64,000 bases of DNA from Curvibacter sp. PAE-UM (GTDB lineage: Bacteria > Pseudomonadota > Gammaproteobacteria > Burkholderiales > Burkholderiaceae_C): NCBI RefSeq assembly GCF_001432305.1, contig NZ_KQ483358.1:3222628-3286627 (forward strand), written 5' to 3'. This document shows, piece after piece, positions 1 through 9,259 of this stretch. The notes under the pieces are model-generated. The model had not been told where the DNA came from. It worked only from the letters and a program-made list of their open reading frames with translations, and did no database searches. The translations under genes were made by a program, and so were the position numbers. The stretch's first letter is position 1; every line of letters begins with the position of its first letter.

Positions 1-45
1 TTTTAACCACGTTCGCACTTGTAAAAACAGTGTGACCAGACCCTA

Positions 46-1035
46 ATGGCTGTCTTTACCGAAGTCTCTTTCGACGAGGCCAGCGCCCTGCTGCAAGACC
101 TCAAGCTCGGCCAGCTGCTGGAACTGCGGGGCATCCAGAGCGGCATCGAGAACACCAACTACTTCGCCACCACCGACCAGGGCGAGTACGTGCTGACCCT
201 GTTCGAACGCCTGACCTTCGAACAGCTGCCCTTCTACCTGCACCTCATGAAGCACCTGGCGCTGCAGGGTATCCCGGTGCCGGACCCGGCCGCCAACGCC
301 GACGGCGACATCCTGCTCAAGCTCCAGGGCAAACCGGCCGCCGTGGTGAACCGCCTGCGCGGCGGGCATGAGCTCCAGCCCACGGCCACCCATTGCGCCG
401 CCGTGGGCGCCATGCTGGCCCGCATGCACTTGGCTGGCCGCGACTACGCACGCCGCCAGCCCAATCTGCGCGGCCTGCCCTGGTGGAACGAGACCGTGCC
501 CCTGGTGCTGCCGCACATCGATGCCGAGCAGGCCGCCCTGCTGCGCGGCGAACTGGCCTACCAGAACCATGTGGCCGCATCGTCCGCCTACACCGCCCTG
601 CCGCGCGGCCCCATCCACGCCGACCTGTTCCGTGACAACGTCATGTTCGACGGCCCGGCCGATGCGCCCGAGCTCAGCGGTTTCTTCGACTTCTATTTCG
701 CCGGCATCGACACCTGGCTGTTCGACCTGGCCGTCTGCCTGAACGACTGGGCCATCGATCTGGCCACCGGCGAGACCGACCTGGAGCGCAGCGCCGCCTT
801 CGTGCAGGCCTACGCCGCGGTGCGCCCGCTCACCGCCGCCGAGCGCCAGCTGCTGCCGGCCATGCTGCGTGCCGGCGCCCTGCGCTTCTGGATCTCGCGC
901 CTGTGGGACTTCCACCTGCCGCGCGAAGCCAGCATGCTGCAGCCGCACGACCCGACCCACTTCGAACGCGTGCTCAGGCAGCGCGTGCTGCACCCGCTGC
1001 ACGCCGCCGAGCTGCTGGAACAGACCCCCGCATGA
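46..1035 (+). CDS. thrB: Homoserine kinase, APH-fold type (ThrB)
   Basis: A 329-residue protein of the aminoglycoside-phosphotransferase fold, the homoserine kinase type common in pseudomonads and betaproteobacteria. It phosphorylates homoserine with ATP in threonine synthesis in the cytoplasm. Residues 29-40 form the nucleotide-loop region (GIQSGIENTNYF). The catalytic Brenner-type motif HADLFRDNVMF is at 191-201 and the metal-binding DFYFAG at 215-220. Length is as expected for the family. The stop overlaps the next start by four bases (ATGA), so the two genes are probably co-transcribed. Only 45 bases lie upstream in the window, with no strong ribosome site. Confidence 0.95.
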   Translation: MAVFTEVSFDEASALLQDLKLGQLLELRGIQSGIENTNYFATTDQGEYVLTLFERLTFEQLPFYLHLMKHLALQGIPVPDPAANADGDILLKLQGKPAAVVNRLRGGHELQPTATHCAAVGAMLARMHLAGRDYARRQPNLRGLPWWNETVPLVLPHIDAEQAALLRGELAYQNHVAASSAYTALPRGPIHADLFRDNVMFDGPADAPELSGFFDFYFAGIDTWLFDLAVCLNDWAIDLATGETDLERSAAFVQAYAAVRPLTAAERQLLPAMLRAGALRFWISRLWDFHLPREASMLQPHDPTHFERVLRQRVLHPLHAAELLEQTPA

Positions 1036-1820
1036 AACTCAACATCGTCCCCGCCCGCACCGGCTTCACCTGGGTCCGCGCCGGCCTGCGCACCTTCTGG
1101 CGCCAGCCGCTGGCGCTGGCGGGGCTGTTCTTCATGTTCATCTCGCTGATCTCGGTCGCCAGCCTGATCCCCTATGTGGGCAGCGTTCTGGCCCTGGTGC
1201 TGCTGCCCGCCACCACCTTGGGCCTGATGGCCGCCACGCGCGAAGCGGCCCAGGGCAAGTTCCCCATGCCGTCCATCCTGATCAGCGCCTTTCGCGCCGG
1301 CCGCCAGCAGGCGCGCGCCATGACCGGGCTGGGCGTCGCCTATGCCCTGGGGTTCCTCGGGGTGCTGGGGGTCTCGGCCCTGGCCGACGGTGGCGCCTTT
1401 GCCCGCATGTACCTGGTGGGTGGCGAACTCACCCCCGAGTTGCTGCAGTCGGCCGCGTTCCAGAACGCCATGTGGATCGCCATGGGCCTGTACCTGCCCT
1501 TCTCCATGCTGTTCTGGCACGCCCCGGCCCTGGTGCACTGGCATGGCGTCTCGCCGGGCAAGAGCCTGTTCTTCAGCTTCGTGGCCTGCACGCGCAACTT
1601 CGGCGCGCTCTCGCTCTACGTGCTGGCCTGGATGGGCCTGTTCATGGGCGTGGGCATGGTCGTCGTGGTCCTCAGCATCATCCTGGGCCAGCCCGGCCTG
1701 GCCAACACGCTGATGCTCCCCACCGCCATGCTGCTGGCGGCCATGTTCTTCAGCTCGATCTGGTTCACCTTCAGCGACAGCTTTGTCGCCGAAGAACCGC
1801 CCGCCGCCCCGGCGGCCTGA
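1032..1820 (+). CDS. BPSS1780-family multi-pass membrane protein
   Basis: A 262-residue integral membrane protein of unknown function. The start is fixed by the ATGA overlap with thrB; an in-frame upstream extension would lie wholly inside thrB. The N-terminus (MKLNIVPARTGFTWVRAG) and the following WVR..FWRQP pattern are typical of the BPSS1780 family, usually found next to thrB in Burkholderiales. Long hydrophobic stretches suggest five or six helices, and the C-terminus is short and Pro/Ala-rich. No catalytic motif is visible. Translational coupling to thrB is conserved context but gives no function. Confidence 0.85.
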   Translation: MKLNIVPARTGFTWVRAGLRTFWRQPLALAGLFFMFISLISVASLIPYVGSVLALVLLPATTLGLMAATREAAQGKFPMPSILISAFRAGRQQARAMTGLGVAYALGFLGVLGVSALADGGAFARMYLVGGELTPELLQSAAFQNAMWIAMGLYLPFSMLFWHAPALVHWHGVSPGKSLFFSFVACTRNFGALSLYVLAWMGLFMGVGMVVVVLSIILGQPGLANTLMLPTAMLLAAMFFSSIWFTFSDSFVAEEPPAAPAA

Positions 1821-1835
1821 ACCTCGCCCGGCCGC

Positions 1836-2672
1836 TCAGCGGAGCGGGCCCCCATACACACCGCCTGTGGCCTGCAGCTTGCGCACCAGCGTCAGCAGCC
1901 TGGGCCGCGCCTTGTCCATCAGGAAGGCCGGCGAGAGATTGACACCGGGGCCGCCGCAGCTGACCACCATCAACGGGCCGCCCTCCAGCCGCAGCGGCAC
2001 CGCGATCGCGTTGACTTCCTTCTGCCACTCACCGAACGAGGTACAGCAGCCGTGCTCCAGGTAGTCGGCCGCAGCCTGCTCGATGCCGCGGCGCAGCCGC
2101 GGCCAGGCCCGCTCGTCCTGCTGGCGCAGGCGCTCGAACAGGTCGTCGCGCTCCACCGGACTGCAGGCCGCCAGGTAAGCACGGCCCATGGCGCTGTTGC
2201 CCAGCGGCAGGCGCGAGCCGACATCCAGGCTCAGCGTCAGCGCAGATTCGCTGCGACAGTTCTCCACGTAGATCATGCTGAGCCGGTCGCGCACGCCCAG
2301 TGAGACCATGGCCTGCGTGCTGTCGGCCAGGTCCTGCATCAGGGGGCGTGCGATCGTGCGCACGTCCATGTGCGCCAGCATGGCCCCACCCAGCGCCAGC
2401 ACCGCGCTGCCCAGGCGGTAGCCGTTGGCCCCCTGGCCGTCCGTCGCCGGTTCGAGGTAACCCTCGCGCGTGAGGGTGTAGGTCAGCCGCGAGATTGTGG
2501 ACTTGGGCAGGCCGCAGCGGCGGGCCAGTTCCTGGTTGCCCAGCATGCGGTCACGAGAGCGGAAGGCGCTCAGCACCTGCAGGCCGCGCGCCAGCGCTGT
2601 GACGAAGTGACGGTCCTCCTTGGGGCCGGCGCCGCCCTTCGCAGGTTTCGATTTGGTCATCATGTTCTGCAT
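1836..2672 (-). CDS. IclR-family transcriptional regulator
   Basis: A 278-residue regulator with an N-terminal winged helix-turn-helix (about residues 25-85; recognition region LARRCGLPKSTISRLTYTL) and a C-terminal IclR effector domain (about 95-270). It faces the receptor gene at 2852 across a 180-base divergent promoter, so that receptor is the likely target. Met4 or Met5 could also be the start. A direct repeat TCTGCATAGC occurs at 2666-2675 and 2691-2700, over and just upstream of its own start, possibly for autoregulation. The effector is not identifiable. Confidence 0.92.
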   Translation of the reverse strand: MQNMMTKSKPAKGGAGPKEDRHFVTALARGLQVLSAFRSRDRMLGNQELARRCGLPKSTISRLTYTLTREGYLEPATDGQGANGYRLGSAVLALGGAMLAHMDVRTIARPLMQDLADSTQAMVSLGVRDRLSMIYVENCRSESALTLSLDVGSRLPLGNSAMGRAYLAACSPVERDDLFERLRQQDERAWPRLRRGIEQAAADYLEHGCCTSFGEWQKEVNAIAVPLRLEGGPLMVVSCGGPGVNLSPAFLMDKARPRLLTLVRKLQATGGVYGGPLR

Positions 2673-2796
2673 AGCGGAATTATGAACAGGTCTGCATAGC
2701 TTGCCAAGCCTGTCGCCAGGGTGTCATTTCTCGGGTTATCCATGACCTGTCCACGATCAATCGCTTACAAAATTCCCGCCTCGGCTGGCCTATTTG

Positions 2797-2811
2797 TTCT
2801 GCTGTGCAGAA
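2797..2811. promoter_or_regulatory. Candidate operator, perfect 6-3-6 palindrome
   Basis: TTCTGC-TGT-GCAGAA is a perfect inverted repeat, 41 bases upstream of the receptor start at 2852 and inside the divergent region shared with the IclR gene. Position and symmetry fit a dimeric regulator site. Assignment to the neighbouring IclR protein is inference. Confidence 0.45.
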
Positions 2812-2851
2812 ATAATGTCCGGCCAGACTAAAACAACTAGGAGACTCCGTC

Positions 2852-3994
2852 ATGCTGAGCCTATGGAACCGGGTCCTGTCGTTGGGACTCATCGCCTGCC
2901 TCGCCAGCGCGCAGGCCGCCGTCACGCAGGATGAGATCGTGATCGGCCAGGTCGCGCCATTGACCGGCACCATCGCCGGCACGGGCACCGAGTACGTGGC
3001 CGGGGGCGCGGCCTACTTCGCCTACGTGAACGACAACGGCGGCGTCCACGGCCGCAAGATCCGCGTCGTCGTGAAAGACGATAGCTACAAGCCCGACCAG
3101 ACCCTGGCCCTCACGCGCCAGTTGCTGGCCGAAGACAAGCCCCTGGCGCTGTTCGGTTTCATCGGCACTGCCAACGTGCTGGCGCTGAACAAGAACAAGG
3201 TGCTGGAGGAAGCCGGCATCGCGCTGCTGGCGCCCTACACCGGGGCGCAGGACCTGCGCAACCCCATGCACCCCAACCTCTTCCACATCCGGGCCAGCTA
3301 CACCGACGAGACCGCGGGCATGGTGGAACACCTGCACACCATCGGCGTGCACCGCATCGCCGTGATGTACCAGGACGACGCCTTCGGCAAGAGCGGGCTG
3401 GCTGGCGCCGAAACCGCGCTGAAGAAGCTGGGCCTGGAGCTCGCCGCCAAGGGCGCGTACGACCGGACCAAGCCCGAGGAAGTCGATGCGGCCGTGGCCG
3501 CCATCGCGCCGGCCAACCCGGATGCCGTCATCATGGTCTCGGTGAACCGGGCCTCGGCGGCCTTCATCAAGAAGCTGCGGGCCCTGGGCAGCCAGGCCCA
3601 GCTGTTCAGCATCTCGGTGGTGAACTTCAAGGAACTGCTGGTCAACGCTGGCGCAGACCATGCCCGCGGCATCGGCATCTCGCAGGTCATGCCCTACCCC
3701 TACTCGGCCCGGGTGCCGGTGGTGCGCGAGTTCCAGAGCCTGATGGCCAAGTACCAGCCCGACAAGGTGATCTCCTACGCAAGCATGGAGTCTTTCATCG
3801 CCGCCAAGATCCTGGTCGAGGCCCTGCGCCGCAGCGGCCCCGACTTCACGCGCCAGAAGGTCATCACCCAGCTCGACAAGCTGAACAACTACGACGTGGG
3901 TGGCTTCCGGGTGACCTTCTCCCCGGAGAACCACACGGGTTCGAAGTTCATGGAGGTCACGGTGATCGGCCGTGACGGGCGGCTGCTGCGCTAG
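2852..3994 (+). CDS. ABC transporter periplasmic receptor, branched-chain amino-acid type
   Basis: A 380-residue Leu/Ile/Val-binding-protein-like receptor (Peripla_BP_6 fold). A signal peptide covers about residues 1-22 (LGLIACLASAQA, then AVTQDEIVIGQ), and the mature start with the VIGQVAPLTG pattern is typical. A ribosome site AGGAGA lies about 8 bases before the ATG. No permease or ATPase genes are adjacent, so it is an orphan receptor that must use a transporter elsewhere or act in sensing. It is divergent from an IclR regulator. The ligand cannot be told from sequence; many such orphan receptors in Comamonadaceae bind aromatic or small organic acids. Confidence 0.9.
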   Translation: MLSLWNRVLSLGLIACLASAQAAVTQDEIVIGQVAPLTGTIAGTGTEYVAGGAAYFAYVNDNGGVHGRKIRVVVKDDSYKPDQTLALTRQLLAEDKPLALFGFIGTANVLALNKNKVLEEAGIALLAPYTGAQDLRNPMHPNLFHIRASYTDETAGMVEHLHTIGVHRIAVMYQDDAFGKSGLAGAETALKKLGLELAAKGAYDRTKPEEVDAAVAAIAPANPDAVIMVSVNRASAAFIKKLRALGSQAQLFSISVVNFKELLVNAGADHARGIGISQVMPYPYSARVPVVREFQSLMAKYQPDKVISYASMESFIAAKILVEALRRSGPDFTRQKVITQLDKLNNYDVGGFRVTFSPENHTGSKFMEVTVIGRDGRLLR

Positions 3995-4151
3995 CCGGCA
4001 CTCCCCCCGGCCCTGGCGGGCGCGTGAACGCATGGGTGTATAACTACGCCCTTTCGGGCATGCGTCACGACCCCACGGATTGCGCGCATGCTTTCATTCC
4101 CCGAAGCAGGGCCGGCGCACCGATGCGCCACAACATCAAGGAACAGCCAAC

Positions 4152-4865
4152 ATGGGCGCGCAGTGGAAAGCAAAAGGCAAGGCACAGGCCGCAGATGCCA
4201 GAGGCAAGCTGTTTGGCAAACTGGCCAAGGAAATCATGGTCGCAGCGCGCGGCGGGGCCGACCCGGCGCTGAACTCGCGCCTGCGCCTGGTCGTGGAACA
4301 GGCCCGCAAGGTCTCCATGCCCAAGGACACGCTGGAACGCGCCATCAAGAAAGGCACCGGCATCGGCGGTGATGCCGTGAATTTCGAGCACGTGATGTAC
4401 GAAGGCTTTGCCCCGCACCGCGTGCCGGTGATGGTCGAATGCCTGACCGACAACGTGAACCGCACCGCCCCCGAGATGCGTGTGCTCTTCCGCAAGGGGC
4501 AGCTGGGCACCTCGGGCTCGGTGGCCTGGGACTTCGACCACGTGGGCTTGATCGAGGCCGAACCCGCCGCTACCGGTGCCGACCCGGAACTGGCCGCCAT
4601 CGAAGCCGGTGCGCAGGACTTTGAGGCTGCAGGTGAAGACGGCGTGTCGCTCTTCATCACCGACCCAGCCGACCTGGACCTCGTGAGCCGCGCCCTGCCG
4701 GCCCACGGCTTCACCGTGCTGTCCGCCAAGCTGGGCTACAAGCCCAAGAACCCGGTGGACCCGACCAGCCTGAGCGCCGAACAGCTGGAAGAAGTGGAAG
4801 CCTTCCTGGCCGCCATCGACGCCAATGACGACGTGCAGAACATGTTTGTGGGGTTGGGCAGCTGA
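4152..4865 (+). CDS. YebC/PmpR-family regulatory protein
   Basis: A 237-residue cytoplasmic protein of the YebC family (transcription and translation-associated factors). The N-terminal [19 protein letters not shown] and the motif [16 protein letters not shown] are family hallmarks, and the acidic C-terminal half is complete. Length is normal. The start is the ATG after CAAGGAACAGCCAAC; an in-frame ATG at 4080 would add 24 residues unlike any YebC N-terminus. The 157-base upstream gap holds a possible -10 (TATAAC, 4039-4044) without a convincing -35. Confidence 0.93.
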   Translation: MGAQWKAKGKAQAADARGKLFGKLAKEIMVAARGGADPALNSRLRLVVEQARKVSMPKDTLERAIKKGTGIGGDAVNFEHVMYEGFAPHRVPVMVECLTDNVNRTAPEMRVLFRKGQLGTSGSVAWDFDHVGLIEAEPAATGADPELAAIEAGAQDFEAAGEDGVSLFITDPADLDLVSRALPAHGFTVLSAKLGYKPKNPVDPTSLSAEQLEEVEAFLAAIDANDDVQNMFVGLGS

Positions 4866-5010
4866 GTCTTGCGCTGATGGGAAGCGGCCACATTGCGACT
4901 GCTGCTCATAAGAGAACTCTCATCACTGTTCCTTAACCAGAAGCCGGCCGACGCTGAAGGCGGTCATTTCAAGCCTGGAGCTTTTACGTTGCTTGCATAT
5001 TCGAACACTT

Positions 5011-5331
5011 TCAGCGTTCTTTCTTTCCAGCCATGAGTCGCGCAACAATTGCTACTCCCCAGAGCACCGGTGAGTAGACAACAGGCAGCGCATACATGAA
5101 ACCAGTGGGATCCGGCGATTTGGTTACTGTGCAAATGCCTAAGCTCGAACACAAAACTACTATCGATACCGCAAAAAAAATGGCTACCGCCCCCAAGAAA
5201 ATTGCGCAAGGAACAGCGAGAAGAAGTGCACCAATCGCTCCAATCCGTGTCATCCCTAAGCCGCAATAGACCGACAAGGCCATCGCGATAAAAAATCCCA
5301 CCGCCAGAACCGTCATTTCAGAAAAAAACAT
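5011..5331 (-). CDS. Small hydrophobic membrane protein, unknown, low GC
   Basis: A possible 106-residue protein (MFFSEMTVLAVGFF start) with three or four hydrophobic segments and a basic end (ARLMAGKKER). I do not recognise the family. Base composition is clearly lower in GC than both neighbours. An upstream in-frame ATG at 5364 would add 11 residues. The flanks 4866-5010 and 5332-5517 contain no gene I can support. Position between yebC and uvrD and the composition suggest a recent insertion. It could also be non-coding; the amino-acid pattern is membrane-like, which favours coding. Confidence 0.45.
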   Translation of the reverse strand: MFFSEMTVLAVGFFIAMALSVYCGLGMTRIGAIGALLLAVPCAIFLGAVAIFFAVSIVVLCSSLGICTVTKSPDPTGFMYALPVVYSPVLWGVAIVARLMAGKKER

Positions 5332-5517
5332 GATGGGCCTCCCCCAGTTCCGCGGCAAATACACTGGAACAACTGCTCTCGTTACCGACGTAATATAAAT
5401 CGATGGGTATGAATTTACAGATGTCCGCTTCCGTTGTGGTCCATCCGATCGACCGGTCTACGGTCGGCATCGAGTCGGAAGCACGCAGTAGGCAACTGCC
5501 ACTCATCAGCGTAGTCT

Positions 5518-7890
5518 TCAAGTCACCGGCGTCAGCTTCGCCACTGACAACGCCAGCCACTTGGTGCCGTGGCGCGGGAAGTTGATCTGGGCGCGCGCAT
5601 CGTCTCCGCTGCCTTCCAGCGTGAGCACCTTGCCTTCACCGAACTTGTTGTGGAAGACCTGCATGCCGATCTTCAGGCCCGTGGCCGCTTCCTGGGCCTT
5701 GGACACCACGGGCGCCGGGCTGCTGCTGCCCGTGTCGCGCGCATAACTGCCCTTCCAGCCCTCGCTCCAGCCTTCACGCTGGCGGTTGTAGCCTGAGGCC
5801 GGCGGCGCAAAGCCGCTGCCGAAACCCTGGTTCTTCGGGGTGATCCACTTGAGCGTTTCCTCGGGCAGTTCGTCGAAGAAACGGCTGCGGATGTGGTACC
5901 TCGTCTGGCCGTGCAGCATGCGCGTCTGCGAGTGGCTCAGGTAGAGACGATTGCGCGCCCGCGTGATGGCCACGTACATCAGGCGGCGCTCTTCCTCCAG
6001 ACCGTCGAAGTCGCTCATGGAGTTTTCGTGCGGGAACAGGCCCTCTTCCAGGCCCGTGATGAAGACCACGTCGAACTCCAGGCCCTTGCTGGCGTGCACG
6101 GTCATCAGTTGCACGGCCTCCTGCCCCTCTTTGGCTTGATTGTCACCAGCCTCCAGTGCCGCAAGGGTCAGAAATGCAGAAAGCGGCGACATCACTTCGC
6201 CGCTCTCCGCGTCCGGCACAGCGCTGGCTGCGGCTTCGGTGGCCTCGGCATCGCGGCCGAAGCCTTCATTGCTGACGAAGCTCTCGGCCGCGGTGAGCAG
6301 TTCCTCCAGGTTCTCAATGCGGTCCGCGCCCTCGCGTTCGGTCTGGTAGTGCTCGATCAGGCCGCTGTGCTGCAACACCAGTTCGATGATCTCGCGCAGG
6401 GTCAGGCCTTGCGTCTGCTCGCGCAGCACATCGATCTTGGCGACAAAGGCGCCGAGGTTGGCGCCAGCCTTGCCGCTCAGGGACTTCACGGCGTCGTGCA
6501 GGGAGCTGTTGGCCACGCGCGCCGCATCCTGCAGCTGCTCGATGGAGCGCGCGCCGATGCCCCGCGGCGGGAAGTTCACCACCCGCATGAAGCTGGTGTC
6601 GTCGCTCGGGTTCTCCAGCAGGCGCAGGTAGGCCAGCGCGTGCTTGATTTCGGCGCGCTCGTAGAAGCGCTGGCCGCCATAGACGCGGTAAGGCAGGCCG
6701 GCATTGAACAGCGCCGTCTCGATCACCCGGCTCTGCGCATTGCTGCGATAAAGCACGGCAATCTCTTTCTGGCTCGTGCCCTCGCGCACGAGCTGTTTCA
6801 TCTCGTCGACCATCCACTGCGCCTCGTCGAGGTCTCTTGCAGATTCGTAGACGCGCACCGGCTCACCCGCGCCCTGGTCGGTGCGCAGGTTCTTGCCCAG
6901 GCGGTGCTTGTTGTGGCTGATCAGCGCGTTGGCCGTGTCCAGGATGTTGCTGTGGCTGCGGTAGTTCTGCTCCAGCTTGATCTGGTGCTTGACGTTGAAC
7001 TCGCGCACGAAGTCGGCCATATTGCCCACGCGCGCGCCGCGAAAGGCGTAGATGCTCTGGTCGTCGTCGCCCACGGCCAGCACGGCGCCGGCGCCGCCGT
7101 CGTCACGCAGCGTGCCGGCCGGGCTGAAGCCGGCCAGCAGCTTGATCCAGGCGTACTGCAGCTTGTTGGTGTCCTGGAACTCGTCGATCAGGATGTGGCG
7201 GAAACGCCGCTGGTAGTGCTCACGCACGGCATCGTGGTCGCGCAGCAGCTCGTAGCTGCGCAGCAGCAGTTCGCCGAAGTCCACCACGCCTTCGCGCTGG
7301 CACTGGTCTTCGTAGAGCTGGTAGATCTCGACCTTCTTGCGCGTGTCGGGGTCGCTGGCCTCCACCATGTTCGGGCGCAGGCCGTCTTCCTTGCAGCCGC
7401 CGATGAACCAGGCCAGCTGCTTCGGGGGGAAACGCTCCTCGTCCACCTGGAACTGCTTGCACAGGCGCTTGATGGCGGAGAGCTGGTCCTGCGTGTCCAG
7501 GATCTGGAAGGTGGCCGGCAGGCCCACCGTGCGGTAGTGCGCGCGCAGCAGGCGGTTGCACAGGCCGTGGAAGGTGCCGATCCACATGCCGCGCACATTG
7601 ACCGGCAGCATGCTGGACAGGCGCGTCATCATCTCGCGCGCCGCTTTGTTAGTGAAGGTCACGGCCAGCAGGCCGCCGGGCGAGACCTGGCCGGTCTGCA
7701 GCAGCCAGGCGATGCGCGTGGTGAGCACCCGCGTCTTGCCGGAACCGGCCCCGGCCAGGATCAGCGCCGGCTCGGGCGGCAAGGCCACGGCGGCGCGCTG
7801 CTCGGGGTTCAGGCTGGCCAGCAGGGGCGATTCGGCGTGGGAGGGGAACAGGGAGGAAGGGGTGCCGGAAGGCGGCAGGACAGAGGACAT
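5518..7890 (-). CDS. uvrD: ATP-dependent DNA helicase UvrD
   Basis: A 790-residue superfamily 1A 3'-5' helicase acting in nucleotide-excision and mismatch repair. It has a Q-motif LNPEQRAAV, Walker A AGAGSGKT at residues 46-53, motif II DEFQDTN at 236-242, motif III GDDDQSIYAFRGA, motif IV QNYRSHSNIL, motif V VQLMTVHASKGLEF and motif VI EERRLMYVAITRA. The last ~55 residues carry the Tudor-like tail (VFHNKFGEGKVL...) found in UvrD/PcrA. A Gly/Arg-rich linker precedes the tail. It is slightly longer than E. coli UvrD, as usual in betaproteobacteria. Confidence 0.95.
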   Translation of the reverse strand: MSSVLPPSGTPSSLFPSHAESPLLASLNPEQRAAVALPPEPALILAGAGSGKTRVLTTRIAWLLQTGQVSPGGLLAVTFTNKAAREMMTRLSSMLPVNVRGMWIGTFHGLCNRLLRAHYRTVGLPATFQILDTQDQLSAIKRLCKQFQVDEERFPPKQLAWFIGGCKEDGLRPNMVEASDPDTRKKVEIYQLYEDQCQREGVVDFGELLLRSYELLRDHDAVREHYQRRFRHILIDEFQDTNKLQYAWIKLLAGFSPAGTLRDDGGAGAVLAVGDDDQSIYAFRGARVGNMADFVREFNVKHQIKLEQNYRSHSNILDTANALISHNKHRLGKNLRTDQGAGEPVRVYESARDLDEAQWMVDEMKQLVREGTSQKEIAVLYRSNAQSRVIETALFNAGLPYRVYGGQRFYERAEIKHALAYLRLLENPSDDTSFMRVVNFPPRGIGARSIEQLQDAARVANSSLHDAVKSLSGKAGANLGAFVAKIDVLREQTQGLTLREIIELVLQHSGLIEHYQTEREGADRIENLEELLTAAESFVSNEGFGRDAEATEAAASAVPDAESGEVMSPLSAFLTLAALEAGDNQAKEGQEAVQLMTVHASKGLEFDVVFITGLEEGLFPHENSMSDFDGLEEERRLMYVAITRARNRLYLSHSQTRMLHGQTRYHIRSRFFDELPEETLKWITPKNQGFGSGFAPPASGYNRQREGWSEGWKGSYARDTGSSSPAPVVSKAQEAATGLKIGMQVFHNKFGEGKVLTLEGSGDDARAQINFPRHGTKWLALSVAKLTPVT

Positions 7891-7912
7891 GCCTCTATTG
7901 TAGGAAGCCCGC

Positions 7913-8137
7913 TCAAACCAAGGGCGCGCGCGAAGAACTCTTGAAATCCGCCGAGATCTTGTCGTGCAGGTCGCCCAGCGTCTGCAGCAACTCGGTCTGC
8001 CGCGCCATCAGGTTCAGGAAGGCCTGGTTCGATGGTTCGGCACAGCGAAAGCGCGCCAACTCCATGAGGCGCTCGGCAAGCCGCTCCAGCTCGATGTGTA
8101 TGGCACGGCTGGCAATCAGGTGCTCGTCGGTTTTCAT
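7913..8137 (-). CDS. Small helical hypothetical protein
   Basis: A 74-residue, Leu/Glu-rich, probably all-helical soluble protein starting MKTDEHLIASRAIHIELERL. The frame stays open to 8245 but the upstream part reads like non-coding sequence, and this ATG gives a sensible protein. It lies 22 bases upstream of uvrD on the same strand, so it may be co-transcribed with it. No motif suggests a function. The upstream 188 bases to the esterase gene hold no other gene. Confidence 0.6.
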   Translation of the reverse strand: MKTDEHLIASRAIHIELERLAERLMELARFRCAEPSNQAFLNLMARQTELLQTLGDLHDKISADFKSSSRAPLV

Positions 8138-8325
8138 TATTGGACGTTGTCTCTTCTTTGTACCTACACAAGGCAAAGGGGCCTGAGCCCCTCGTCCTTT
8201 CCCGAATTGGAGTGTAGTGGCGCAAGCAGCGCTAGCCGCCTGCAAGAGACTCAGGGACTTCCCCTAGTGCTGAATGAAAACCGGCCTCAGCCTGACCGTC
8301 AGCTGACCGCCGGCTGACGGCGCCC

Positions 8326-9183
8326 TCAAACCTTGCCGAACACCAGCCGGATGGCCAGCTGGTGCAGGTGCTGCCAGGGCGCGGTCAGGTCTTCCAGCAC
8401 GCTGAAGTGGTTGCGCTGGGGGATGGTCTCGCAGACCGGCACCACCTGCTTGCCCCAGGCCTGCTGGATCAGCTTGTTGTGGCGGATGAACTCGGCGCTC
8501 TCTTCGGCACCGGCCACGGTGTAGAGCACACCCTTCTTCGGCGCCGGCAGCAGCGCCGGGCTGGCCAGGCGCACCTGCTCGGGCGTGAGGCGCAGATCCC
8601 CCTTGAGGAAGGGCGTGTGCATGACGGGCTCCAGGTCGTACAGGCCGGAAATGGACATTGCGCCCTTGACCAGGTCGGCCGGCAGGTCCTTGGCATACGC
8701 CGGCCAGACGCAGTCCAGCAGCATGGTGGCCAGGTGGCCGCCGGCCGAGTGGCCCACCACATAGATGCGGCTGGGGTCGCCGCCGAACTTCTTCGCGTTG
8801 CGGTAGACCCAGGCCAGGGCCTTGACCATCTGCAGCGTGATCTGGGGGATGGTGACGGCCGGGCACAGCGCGTAGTTGGGAATGAAAACGCAGCCGCCCA
8901 GGTTCTTGAAGGCCGGGGCGATGAAGGAGTGCTGGGACTTGTCGAGCGAGCGCCACCAGCCCCCGTGGATGAAGACCACCACGGGTGCGCCCGGCTGGTT
9001 GCTGGGGAAGACATCCAGCTGTTCCATGGGGCCGTCGCCGTAGGCGATGTCGGTCTGGCAGGGATGGGCGGCACGCGCGTCATCCGAGGCCTCGGCCCAG
9101 CGGGCAAAGTGCATGGCGTGCTCCGGCACGAGGGCGCGGTTGTTGTACATGCGGTCCAGCCAGGCGGGATCGAACTTCTTCAT
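8326..9183 (-). CDS. Alpha/beta hydrolase, carboxylesterase or arylformamidase-like
   Basis: A 285-residue cytoplasmic hydrolase. The oxyanion motif HGGWW is at residues 73-77 and the nucleophile elbow GHSAGG at 144-149 (Ser146). A histidine in RNHFSVLEDL near the C-terminus probably completes the triad. The HGGWW variant and the sequence FIHGGWWRSLDKSQHSF resemble kynurenine formamidase-type enzymes, but no tryptophan-degradation genes are nearby, so substrate is open. Start chosen at MKKFDPAWLDRMYNNR, typical of this group; eight more residues are possible upstream. Divergent from the reductase at 9260. Confidence 0.85.
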   Translation of the reverse strand: MKKFDPAWLDRMYNNRALVPEHAMHFARWAEASDDARAAHPCQTDIAYGDGPMEQLDVFPSNQPGAPVVVFIHGGWWRSLDKSQHSFIAPAFKNLGGCVFIPNYALCPAVTIPQITLQMVKALAWVYRNAKKFGGDPSRIYVVGHSAGGHLATMLLDCVWPAYAKDLPADLVKGAMSISGLYDLEPVMHTPFLKGDLRLTPEQVRLASPALLPAPKKGVLYTVAGAEESAEFIRHNKLIQQAWGKQVVPVCETIPQRNHFSVLEDLTAPWQHLHQLAIRLVFGKV

Positions 9184-9259
9184 GTCAGGGCTCCGGATGA
9201 AAGACAATGGGGCGGTTTTGCCGGGATACGATTATCTTGGCATATCTGGAGGTCACAAG

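Noticed and set aside
5318-5560. An 80-codon minus-strand frame upstream of the small hydrophobic protein
   Set aside because: Overlaps the end of uvrD and the start of the hydrophobic frame; polar, motif-free product with no ribosome site I can see.
5893-7944. A 683-codon plus-strand frame opposite uvrD
   Set aside because: Antisense to a clear helicase with all motifs; its own product is low-complexity Ala/Val/His/Gln without motifs.
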